NCBI GenBank assembly: GCA_031177555.1
Contig: JAPSGM010000128.1
Coordinates: 1-5,827 of the forward strand
Source: Chloroflexota bacterium
GTDB lineage: Bacteria; Chloroflexota; Limnocylindria; QHBO01
Direction of reading: 5' to 3'
DNA length: 5,827 nt
Each line of letters begins with the position of its first letter. Position 1 is the first letter of the stretch. The notes under the pieces are model-generated. The model did not search any database. It was given only the letters and a program-made list of their open reading frames with translations, and was not told the origin of the DNA. Below, piece by piece: positions 1-5,827 of the stretch. The position numbers and the translations under genes are program-made.

Positions 1-1937
1 GGGTCGGGTCCGTGCTCGCGCTCCAGCCGCTTCACGGCCGCCGCCAGGGCGCGGGCGGCGACCGCCGGCCAGCCCTCTGCGAACCAGCCCTCGGGCTGCT
101 CGTCCAGGAGGCGGATCAGCCGGCCGGCCGCGGCGGTGTGGAACGTGGTCAGGGGCACTACCTCGCCGAACCCGTCGCCCAGCGCCCAGCGCCAGGCGGA
201 CGGTGCCATGGCCCGCGCGACCCGCTCCGACATCTCGGCCAGCCACAGCTCGTAGACCGATGCCGCCGCCGAGTCCACGGTGACGCGGCCGTCCCAGGCG
301 GCCAGCAGCTCCAGGCCGCGCCGCGCCGCCGCGTCGGGAGCGGGGAGCGCCAGCAGGCGGTCGCGCAGGTACCGCCATGCCACGTTCGTCACGTCGAGCT
401 GCAGGCGCCCGCAGGCGGCCACGTCCCAGCCATCAGCCGCGGCCAGCTGCTCGACGATGCGTGCCTGGCGGAAGCCTTCCATGAAATCGGCGCCCAGGAA
501 CGGGCCCTCGCCCTCCGGTGCCGGTCGGTTGTTGGCGGTCGCCACGAACCCGGCCGGCGGGTCGAGGGCCGACGGCATGTCGGCCAGCGGGACGAGCTCG
601 TCCTCCCAGCCGCTGCCGGGCAGCCACGCCGGCAGGGGCAGCGTCCCGCTGCCGTGGCGCCGGCGCGGCAGCTGGCCGACCAGCTGATAGCCGATGTGCC
701 CGTCGCGGTCGGCGTAGACGACGTTCAGCGGCGGCCCGGGCCACTCGCCGAACGGCTCGCGGAACGCCTCGAAGGAACGGGCCGCCACGGTGTCCAGGAA
801 GCCGCGGATGGGTAGGCCACGGAGCCACACCGCCGACATCGAGAGGGCGGCCGGCGCTCCGTCGACGAGCGGCGAGACGACCGGCCCGCGCGGCGTGAGA
901 ACGATGCGCTCGACGACCTCGGCGCCGCCGCGGACCCGGATCCGCTCCTCGCGGACCACGCATGCCTCCCAGCCATCGGGTCCGCGAGCGCTCGCACCGT
1001 CCTCGCTCAGCTCCTCGATGAACAGGTCCGACTGGTCGGTCAGCGCCGCGGTGATGCCCCACGCGGCGTGGCCGTTGCATGCCGTGGGCAGGACTGGGGC
1101 GCCGACGAACGAGGCGCCGGCCACCTCCCACTCGGGGCAGCGCAGGTGCGCCAGGTACCACGGCGCCGGCAGCCGCGGCGCGAGGTGCGGGTCGTTGGCG
1201 AGCAGCGGCATGCCCGAGGCGGTCCGGCTGCCCGCGATGGCCCAGTTGTTCGAGCCACCCGCGGACGGCGCGGCCGCCATGAACGCGGCCAGGTCTCCGC
1301 CCAGACGGTCCACCGCCGGTCCGGTCGCGGCGCCGACGGGCACGCTGACCGGCAGGTCCTCGGGCGGCCGCGGCTCGAGCGCCCGCAGGGCATCCGGCCC
1401 ATCCTCGACCAGGATCTTGAGCCGCGCCAGCTCGCTGTCCCAGTTGGCCGACAGGGCGAAGGCCTGGAGCGCGGCAAAGGCGAGCACGTCGCGCGGCTCC
1501 CAGCACGACGAGCGCCGCCGCAGCAGGGCCAGCTCGTGCGCGCCGCCGCGCCGCCCGCGCTCCAGACCGGCGTTGACGCCGCGCGCGTACGCATCGACCG
1601 CTCGGCGGACGTGCGGCGCCAGCAGCGGCAGCTGCACGCCCGCCAGGCGGGCGAAGCCGAGGCGCCGCGACATGCGGTCGGCGGCCAGCCCGCCGGACCC
1701 CACCAGCTCAGCCAGCGTCCCGCGTCCGATGCGCAGCATCAGCTCCAGCTGGAAGGCGCGGTCCTGGGCGTGGCAGAAGCCGAGGCCGAACCACGCGTCG
1801 TCGGGCGAGACGGTCTCCACGTGCGGGATGCCCCAGGCGTCGCGTCGCACGACCAGCGGCCCACCAATCCCCTCCACCTGCACGCGGCCGGCGGTGCGCG
1901 GCAGCCGGCGGCCGAGCAGGCGCAGGGGGAGGCGCAT
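1..1937 (-). CDS. Penicillin acylase family Ntn-hydrolase (C-terminus cut by window edge)
   Basis: The frame from the ATG at 1937 stays open to the left edge (645 codons), so the stop lies outside. Family enzymes (PF01804; penicillin, cephalosporin and acyl-homoserine-lactone acylases) hydrolyse an amide bond and mature by self-cleavage into two chains. Seen here: the N-terminal signature RDAWGIPHV (residues 32-40) and FCHAQDRAFQLEL (54-66), then AGGSNNWAI, where Ser229 is the expected nucleophile and first residue of the beta chain. TANNRP follows, with Asn469, which is beta-chain position 241 and matches the catalytic AsnB241 of E. coli penicillin G acylase. The GFRQARI stretch holds Arg490, near the family's ArgB263 position. 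Family members are usually 750-850 residues, so roughly 100-200 are missing. No signal peptide is visible, whereas classical members are exported. Substrate cannot be told from sequence. ATG 1937 was chosen because the family signature begins about 30 residues in; no Shine-Dalgarno precedes it. Confidence 0.93.
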   Translation of the reverse strand, partial: MRLPLRLLGRRLPRTAGRVQVEGIGGPLVVRRDAWGIPHVETVSPDDAWFGLGFCHAQDRAFQLELMLRIGRGTLAELVGSGGLAADRMSRRLGFARLAGVQLPLLAPHVRRAVDAYARGVNAGLERGRRGGAHELALLRRRSSCWEPRDVLAFAALQAFALSANWDSELARLKILVEDGPDALRALEPRPPEDLPVSVPVGAATGPAVDRLGGDLAAFMAAAPSAGGSNNWAIAGSRTASGMPLLANDPHLAPRLPAPWYLAHLRCPEWEVAGASFVGAPVLPTACNGHAAWGITAALTDQSDLFIEELSEDGASARGPDGWEACVVREERIRVRGGAEVVERIVLTPRGPVVSPLVDGAPAALSMSAVWLRGLPIRGFLDTVAARSFEAFREPFGEWPGPPLNVVYADRDGHIGYQLVGQLPRRRHGSGTLPLPAWLPGSGWEDELVPLADMPSALDPPAGFVATANNRPAPEGEGPFLGADFMEGFRQARIVEQLAAADGWDVAACGRLQLDVTNVAWRYLRDRLLALPAPDAAARRGLELLAAWDGRVTVDSAAASVYELWLAEMSERVARAMAPSAWRWALGDGFGEVVPLTTFHTAAAGRLIRLLDEQPEGWFAEGWPAVAARALAAAVKRLEREHGPD

Positions 1938-1943
1938 GAGCCC

Positions 1944-1973
1944 ACGGTCGCATCGGGCCCGGGCGGGCGTCAA
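1944..1973 (-). promoter_or_regulatory. Weak promoter candidate for the acylase gene
   Basis: On the minus strand TTGACG (1973-1968) is a good -35 element. Eighteen bases further on is GACCGT (1949-1944), a poor -10 that keeps only the A at position 2 and the T at position 6. The predicted transcription start falls about at the ATG at 1937, which would give a leaderless message and agrees with the missing Shine-Dalgarno. The spacing is good but the -10 match is weak. Confidence 0.3.
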
Positions 1974-1994
1974 GGTGGCCGGCGAGGCCGTCGC

Positions 1995-2000
1995 TATACT
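1995..2000 (+). promoter_or_regulatory. -10 element TATACT, probable leaderless start of the membrane protein
   Basis: TATACT differs from the consensus TATAAT by one base and ends seven bases before the GTG at 2008. Transcription would therefore begin at or very near the start codon, giving a leaderless mRNA. This fits the lack of any Shine-Dalgarno before the GTG. No convincing -35 hexamer lies 16-19 bases upstream. The element also helps select GTG 2008 over the in-frame ATG at 1936, which lies upstream of it. Confidence 0.5.
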
Positions 2001-2007
2001 CGCCGCC

Positions 2008-2556
2008 GTGAGCCGGACGATCGAGCTGTTCGCCGGGCTGATCCTGCTCGTCATCGGGGTCGTGATCCTGCTCGGCGAGTGGATCCGCTCTTGGTTCAGC
2101 GGGCTCGGCGTCAACCCCGACCTGTGGGCCTGGTGGCCGGCGCTGCTCGTCTTCCTCTCCCTGTTCTTCATCGGCCCGGCGCTCTTCGGCCGGCAGCGTC
2201 GCGGGCTGCGGGCGGGGATGGTGATCCCGGGCGCGCTGCTGGCGGGGATGGGCGCTGCGCTGACCTACACCAGCGTCAACCAGCGGTGGGAGGCGTGGTC
2301 CTACCTGTGGAGCGTCTTCCCCTTCAGCCTGGGGCTGGGCATGTACGTGGCGGGCTGGATCGCAGACGCGCCGGCCTTCAAGTGGATCGGCTCCGGCGTC
2401 GCGATTGGTGGCGTGGTGGCCTACCTGGCCTTCGCCACCGCGTTCGGGGGAGAGGCGTTCCGGGTGGTGGCGGCGTTGGGCATCATCGGGCTGGGCTTCG
2501 CGCTGACCGTGGGCGGGCTGGCGGAGCGGCTGAGCAGGAAGACCCCGCTGATCTAG
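2008..2556 (+). CDS. Six-span integral membrane protein of unknown function
   Basis: This 182-residue protein starts at GTG and stops at TAG. It is strongly hydrophobic, with likely membrane spans near residues 5-24, 39-60, 70-88, 100-118, 126-146 and 151-171. Basic residues lie between spans 2 and 3 (RQRRG, 62-66) and at the C-terminus (RLSRK, 174-178). The opening ELFAGLILLVIGVVILL followed by an aromatic WAWWPALLVF span recalls small membrane proteins of the LiaI/LiaF-like or DUF5668 type. The stretch from PGALLAGMGAAL to WSYLWSVFPFSLGLGMYVAG looks like a second related unit. That family link is an impression, not a firm call. No catalytic or binding motif is visible. It is divergent from the acylase gene, and its last 74 bases overlap the peptidase gene on the other strand. 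An in-frame ATG at 1936 would add 24 residues, mostly charged at first; GTG 2008 is preferred because it directly precedes span 1 and follows TATACT. Confidence 0.82.
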   Translation: MSRTIELFAGLILLVIGVVILLGEWIRSWFSGLGVNPDLWAWWPALLVFLSLFFIGPALFGRQRRGLRAGMVIPGALLAGMGAALTYTSVNQRWEAWSYLWSVFPFSLGLGMYVAGWIADAPAFKWIGSGVAIGGVVAYLAFATAFGGEAFRVVAALGIIGLGFALTVGGLAERLSRKTPLI

Positions 2557-4552
2557 CGGCCCCGCGCCCCATCGGCCGCCGAGCCGGCATCCAGCGCTGG
2601 AACCAGGCCAGGATGCGCTCCATGCGGTCGATGCGCCGGTCCGGCCGGCCGTAGTTCTTCATCTCGTGGTGCTCCTCGGGATAGAGGACGTACTCGACCT
2701 CGCGCCCCAGCACCCGCAGCGCGGTGAACAGCTGCTCGTTGTCGGCGGGCGGGCAGACCCGGTCCTCCTCGGCCTGGAGCATGAGCAGGGGAGTCGTGAT
2801 GCGCGCGGCGTTGCGCAGCGGCGAGTGCTCCCACAGCCGCAGCATGCCCTCGTCGCTCAGCGGGTCGCCCAGGCGCGCCCGGCGGTTGTAGTGCACTGCG
2901 AAGTACGAGTTGCCCCAGGCCGAGACCTGGTTGCTGACCCCGTTCTCGCCGACCGCGGCCGCGAAGCGGTCGGTGACGCCGATGAGCCACTGCGCCAGGA
3001 AGCCGCCGTAGGAGAGGCCCATCACGCCGACCCGCTCGGCATCGGCCGCACCGCGCTCCACGAGCGCGTCGACCACGGCCATCACGTCCGCGGCGTCGGC
3101 ATCGCCCCAACGGCCGCCCAGGGCGGCGATCCAGTCGGTACCGAAGGAGGCCGAGCCGCGGATGTTCGGCAGCACGCAGCGGTAGCCGTGGCCCGCCAGC
3201 AGGATGCTGTCGAGCGTCCCGCCCGGCCCGTGCGCGCCGGTCGGCCCGCCGTGCAGGACGACGACGGTGGGGAGCGCCTCGTTGTCGCGCGAGCGCTGCG
3301 GGGAGACGACCCAGGTCTGGATGGCTCCCCCCGGGCCGTCGATCCAGTCCTCGTCCCAGCGCGGGTTCGGGAATCGGTCCTGCCAGCCGGAGCCGTCGCG
3401 GGTCAGCGGACGCAGGCCGCCGTCCTCGACGGCGAAGACCTCGGCTGCTCGCCCGTCGCTGCCGGCGGTGAGGGCCACGCGGCCGGAAGCGGCCGCGATC
3501 CCGGCTCCCACCACGCGGGCGGGCCGGACCAGCGGCCGAACCTCTCCGTCCAGCGTCACGCGGTGCGGCAGGTTGCGGCCGCGGTCGGAGACGATCGTCA
3601 GCAACGTCGATCCGTCCAGCCAGATCGGCCCGGGATCATCCTCGGCCATCACCAGGTCGGCCCAGCCGGCCTGCGAGACCGGACGGTCGAGCGACGCCGT
3701 GACGTTGCGCGCCGGGCCGCCGGCCACGTCGGCCACGAAGAGGGCCTCGAGCGCCTCGTCCGGCGGGTCGGCGACGTCCTGGCCGATGGCGGCCAACAGC
3801 CGGCCGTCCGGCGAGACCGCCGGCCAGTCGGCCTCGCCGACGGGCGCCGGCAGCTCCGCCGGCTCTCCGCCGGCAGCGGCGACCCTGAAGAGCCGCTTCC
3901 GCGGGTCGATGTTCCAGTCGCCGTCCACGCTCGCGGCGTAGGCCAGCCAGCTGCCGTCCGGCGCCCACGACGGGTGCATCACGTCGAAGTCGCCACGGGT
4001 CAGCTGCCGTGGCCGCGCACGCCGGCGGGGGGCGGCCAGCCACAGGTGCGTCCGGCGCGAGAGGAGACCCGATTCGTCGTCCCGGAAGTCGGTGCGCCTC
4101 ATGCGCCGGGCGGTGGGCGCCCGGCCCTTCTCCTCAGGACCGACCCTGAAGCGGTCGTCCCCGCCCGGACCCAGGAACGCCAGCCATCGGCCGTCGGGGC
4201 TCCAGCGCGGGCGGGACGCGCCGTGCGCCAGGCGTGTCAGCTGCCACGGCAGCTCCCCGGCCAGGTCGACCATCCAGACCTGGCCCACCGTCTCGCCCTC
4301 GCGCGCCGGCGAGCGGCTGAACGCCAGCCGGCGGCCGTCCGGGGAGATGGCCGGCTCGCCGTCGCGCACCGTGCCGGTGGTCAGGCGCCGGGGCCGGCCC
4401 CCACGCCAGGGGACCGTCCACAGGTGCGAGACGTATCGGCCGCGCGCGACGCGCCGCAGCGCGTACACGACCTGCTCCCCGTCCGGCGAGAGGCAGAACG
4501 ACTCGATCGCGGCCTGCGCCTCCACGAGCGCACGGGCGGTGGGCTTCGGCAT
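2483..4552 (-). CDS. S9 family prolyl oligopeptidase / acylaminoacyl-peptidase-like serine peptidase
   Basis: The product has 689 residues, normal for the family, which cleaves short peptides or removes N-acylated residues. The N-terminal half is a beta-propeller with repeated SPDG or APDG blades (for example residues 22-25, 70-73, 118-121, 197-200), which in relatives limits access to small peptides. The C-terminal alpha/beta-hydrolase domain begins near residue 425. It has HGGP at 434-437, NIRGSASFG, the nucleophile elbow GLSYGG with Ser514, Asp597 in EEDRVCPP, and His629 in EEHHEMKNYGRPDRR. The triad is intact. No signal peptide or membrane span is seen, so it is probably cytoplasmic. The frame is open to an ATG at 4702, but the extra 50 residues are Arg-rich and unlike the family, so ATG 4552 is preferred. 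The recognisable fold ends at WFQRWM (residue 655); a 34-residue Ala/Arg/Ser/Pro-rich tail follows and runs into the membrane protein gene. The promoter region is shared, divergently, with the binding-protein gene. Confidence 0.95.
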   Translation of the reverse strand: MPKPTARALVEAQAAIESFCLSPDGEQVVYALRRVARGRYVSHLWTVPWRGGRPRRLTTGTVRDGEPAISPDGRRLAFSRSPAREGETVGQVWMVDLAGELPWQLTRLAHGASRPRWSPDGRWLAFLGPGGDDRFRVGPEEKGRAPTARRMRRTDFRDDESGLLSRRTHLWLAAPRRRARPRQLTRGDFDVMHPSWAPDGSWLAYAASVDGDWNIDPRKRLFRVAAAGGEPAELPAPVGEADWPAVSPDGRLLAAIGQDVADPPDEALEALFVADVAGGPARNVTASLDRPVSQAGWADLVMAEDDPGPIWLDGSTLLTIVSDRGRNLPHRVTLDGEVRPLVRPARVVGAGIAAASGRVALTAGSDGRAAEVFAVEDGGLRPLTRDGSGWQDRFPNPRWDEDWIDGPGGAIQTWVVSPQRSRDNEALPTVVVLHGGPTGAHGPGGTLDSILLAGHGYRCVLPNIRGSASFGTDWIAALGGRWGDADAADVMAVVDALVERGAADAERVGVMGLSYGGFLAQWLIGVTDRFAAAVGENGVSNQVSAWGNSYFAVHYNRRARLGDPLSDEGMLRLWEHSPLRNAARITTPLLMLQAEEDRVCPPADNEQLFTALRVLGREVEYVLYPEEHHEMKNYGRPDRRIDRMERILAWFQRWMPARRPMGRGAARSAGSSCSAAPPARPRSARSPAR

Positions 4553-4560
4553 GGCCCGCG

Positions 4561-4566
4561 AGTATG
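4561..4566 (-). promoter_or_regulatory. -10-like CATACT, possible leaderless start of the S9 peptidase
   Basis: On the minus strand CATACT ends eight bases before the ATG at 4552. No Shine-Dalgarno lies between them, so a near-leaderless transcript is plausible. The surrounding ATACTCGC octamer also occurs just before the start of the membrane protein gene. No clear -35 hexamer is found at normal spacing, so this is a motif-level call only. If used, it supports ATG 4552 over the upstream in-frame starts. Confidence 0.4.
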
Positions 4567-4658
4567 CATCAGCCGCAACGGCGCCGCGGCGTCGGGTGAC
4601 GGAAATCGCGTGAACCGAGCGTGCGCGGTGGCGGTATCCGTTATGGGCCCGCGAACCG

Positions 4659-4688
4659 TTGACCCGTTTCCGTGGCGTGTGCCATAGT
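4659..4688 (+). promoter_or_regulatory. Sigma-70-type promoter for the binding-protein gene
   Basis: TTGACC (4659-4664, five of six consensus bases) is followed after 18 bases by CATAGT (4683-4688, four of six bases relative to TATAAT). A TG pair lies upstream of the -10, in TGTGC. Transcription would start around 4695, leaving a 5' leader of roughly 60 bases before the ATG at 4758. It is the best-matched promoter in the window and faces away from the peptidase gene. Confidence 0.55.
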
Positions 4689-4712
4689 CCGGCGGTCGTC
4701 ACCCTGCCGGGC

Positions 4713-4726
4713 CGGGCACCTGCCCG
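4713..4726. repeat. Short inverted repeat in the binding-protein leader
   Basis: CGGGCA and TGCCCG are perfect inverted copies separated by two bases. In RNA this could form a 5-bp GC stem with a four-base loop. It lies in the predicted 5' leader, 18 bases before the Shine-Dalgarno. There is no following T-run, so it is not an intrinsic terminator. It could be an operator half-site pair or a small leader hairpin, but such dyads arise easily by chance at this GC content. Confidence 0.25.
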
Positions 4727-4744
4727 CGCATCACCTCGTCAGAG

Positions 4745-4749
4745 AGGAG
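4745..4749 (+). promoter_or_regulatory. Ribosome binding site AGGAG
   Basis: AGGAG lies in a purine-rich stretch (GAGAGGAGAG) eight bases before the ATG at 4758. It fixes the start of the binding-protein gene and is the only clear Shine-Dalgarno in the window; the other three genes lack one. Confidence 0.85.
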
Positions 4750-4757
4750 AGATCCAC

Positions 4758-5827
4758 ATGCGTCAGGTCTCCCGAGCGCCCGGAGTGGTCGTGGTGTCGG
4801 TCCTCGGACTGGTGCTGGCGGCGTGCGGGACGTCCGTCTCGCCCAGCGTCGCTCCAGCATCCGGCGCGCCGTCGGGAGGCGAGCTGCCGACCGGCGGCAC
4901 CGTGCGCATCGGCATCGGCGGTTCTCCGGACAGCCTGAATCCCGGGAACGGCCTGCTCTCGGAGTCGTACGACCTGTACGAGCTGGTGTACGACACGCCC
5001 ATCGGCATAAACCAGGCCGGCGAGTTCGTGCCCGAGCTGGCCACGGAGTGGAGCGCCAGCGAGGACGGGCTGACTTGGACCATGACCATCCGAGACGACG
5101 CGGTCTTCCACGACGGCGAGCCGCTGACCGCGGAGGACGTGGCCTTCTCGATCCAGCTCTACAAGGACACCGACGACTTCCCATACCTGCCCTCCTACGC
5201 GTCGTACTTCGAGACCATCGAGGCGACCGATGAGACGACCGTCACGCTGACCACGGCCGAGCCGATCGGCAGCTTCGAGGCGAACATCGTGTTCATGTAC
5301 GTCCTGCCCATGCACATCTGGGAGGACGTGGACGACCCGATCGAGTTCCAGAACGAGGACATGATCGGCTCCGGACCGTTCAAGCTGGCCGACTACCAGC
5401 GGCGGGAGTTCACGCAGCTGGAGGCCAACGAGGACTACTGGAACGATCGCCCGTTCATCGACGAGGTCATCTTCCAGACCTACCGCAACGCCGACGCACG
5501 CGTCCAGGCGCTGACCAGCGGTGACGTGGACGCCATCAGCGAGTTCCCGCCCACGGCCTACACGGCGCTGAATAACGCCGAGGACGTCGAGGTTCACGTG
5601 GCCGACATCGCGGCCGGCGGCGACATCCGCGACATCCTGTTCAACATGGTCAGCCCGGAGGACTGCCCGGTCGACGACGGCGGCGAGTGCACCGGACACC
5701 CTGCGCTGCAGGAGGTGGAGGTGCGGAGGGCCCTGGCCATGGCCATGGACAAGCAGCAGATCATCGACGTGGCGCTGCTGGGCCTCGGCAGCCAGGGGGT
5801 CGGCTTCGTGCCGCCGGGGCTCGGGGA
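4758..5827 (+). CDS. ABC transporter substrate-binding lipoprotein, family 5 (3' end cut by window edge)
   Basis: The frame is open from ATG 4758 to the right edge (356 codons). Family 5 binding proteins (PF00496; DppA, OppA and NikA relatives) are usually 500-600 residues, so about one third is missing. They capture peptides, nickel chelates or other small ligands outside the membrane and pass them to an ABC permease. The N-terminus is a lipoprotein signal: a hydrophobic core at residues 9-22 and a lipobox LAAC with Cys23 as the lipid-bearing residue, then an Ala/Ser/Pro/Gly linker. The family pattern follows: GGTVRIGIGGSPDSLNP, LVYDTPI, PELATEW, the signature DGLTWTMTIRDDAVFHDGEPLTAEDVAFSI (spanning about 103-132), GSGPFKL (204-210), EANEDYW, and a late VRRALAMAMDKQQII helix. 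Cys303 and Cys311 flank an acidic Gly-rich loop and may form a disulfide. Permease and ATPase genes would be expected downstream, outside the window. The ligand cannot be assigned; peptides are the default guess. Confidence 0.95.
   Translation, partial: MRQVSRAPGVVVVSVLGLVLAACGTSVSPSVAPASGAPSGGELPTGGTVRIGIGGSPDSLNPGNGLLSESYDLYELVYDTPIGINQAGEFVPELATEWSASEDGLTWTMTIRDDAVFHDGEPLTAEDVAFSIQLYKDTDDFPYLPSYASYFETIEATDETTVTLTTAEPIGSFEANIVFMYVLPMHIWEDVDDPIEFQNEDMIGSGPFKLADYQRREFTQLEANEDYWNDRPFIDEVIFQTYRNADARVQALTSGDVDAISEFPPTAYTALNNAEDVEVHVADIAAGGDIRDILFNMVSPEDCPVDDGGECTGHPALQEVEVRRALAMAMDKQQIIDVALLGLGSQGVGFVPPGLG

Noticed and set aside
433..1506. Minus-strand open frame inside the acylase region, and plus-strand frames at 12-815 and 1068-2654
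   Set aside because: All are low-complexity Arg/Ala/Gly/Pro translations lying over the acylase frame, which carries clear family motifs.
790..2007. Plus-strand extension of the membrane protein frame upstream of 2008
   Set aside because: The frame is open a long way upstream, but it is antisense to the acylase, Arg/Ser/Pro-rich and unlike the hydrophobic protein that begins at GTG 2008. The real start is most likely 2008, possibly ATG 1936.
3770..4500. Recurring GGCCGTCC and TCCGGCGAG words on the plus strand, looking like a DNA repeat
   Set aside because: They are codon-level echoes of the SPDG blades of the peptidase beta-propeller, with irregular spacing, not a CRISPR or mobile repeat.
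2666..4687. Long plus-strand open frame opposite the S9 peptidase
   Set aside because: Its translation is Arg/Gly/Ala/Val-rich with no recognisable motif, and it is the antisense of a gene with an intact catalytic triad. Long antisense frames are expected at this GC content.
4553..4702. Fifty-residue N-terminal extension of the S9 peptidase from ATG 4702
   Set aside because: The extension is basic, without signal peptide or family similarity, and would cover the promoter region of the binding-protein gene.
4731..5699. Minus-strand open frame opposite the binding protein
   Set aside because: It is a Val/Asp/Arg/Gly-rich shadow of a plus-strand gene that has a lipobox, a Shine-Dalgarno and the family signature.

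Overview
The window is about 70% GC, tightly packed and ordinary bacterial coding DNA. No RNA gene, CRISPR array, transposon or phage sequence was seen. The GC content, G/C-ending codons, start codons without a Shine-Dalgarno next to -10-like hexamers, and an Ala/Ser/Pro-rich linker after the lipoprotein cysteine suggest Chloroflexota (for example a Limnocylindria-like lineage) or a high-GC actinobacterial relative. This placement is inference from style; no marker gene is present.

Layout, left to right. (1) Bases 1-1937, minus strand: a penicillin-acylase family N-terminal-nucleophile amidohydrolase, cut by the left edge so its C-terminus is missing. (2) Bases 2008-2556, plus strand: a 182-residue, six-span membrane protein of unknown function, divergent from the acylase across a 70-base gap. 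(3) Bases 2483-4552, minus strand: a complete S9 prolyl-oligopeptidase-family serine peptidase with a beta-propeller and an alpha/beta-hydrolase domain. Its last codons overlap the end of the membrane protein gene tail to tail. (4) Bases 4758-5827, plus strand: the first two thirds of a family 5 (peptide/nickel/oligopeptide) ABC transporter substrate-binding lipoprotein, divergent from the peptidase across a 205-base gap. This gap holds the best sigma-70-type promoter in the window and a clear Shine-Dalgarno.

Functionally, a peptide-type binding lipoprotein beside an intracellular-looking oligopeptidase and an amide-cleaving Ntn hydrolase fits uptake and breakdown of peptides or N-acyl compounds. 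The genes alternate in strand and are not one operon, so this link is only suggestive. I found no convincing undescribed system. The points worth a second look are the antisense-encoded tail where two genes overlap, the shared start-proximal promoter motif, and the lack of an export signal on the acylase.
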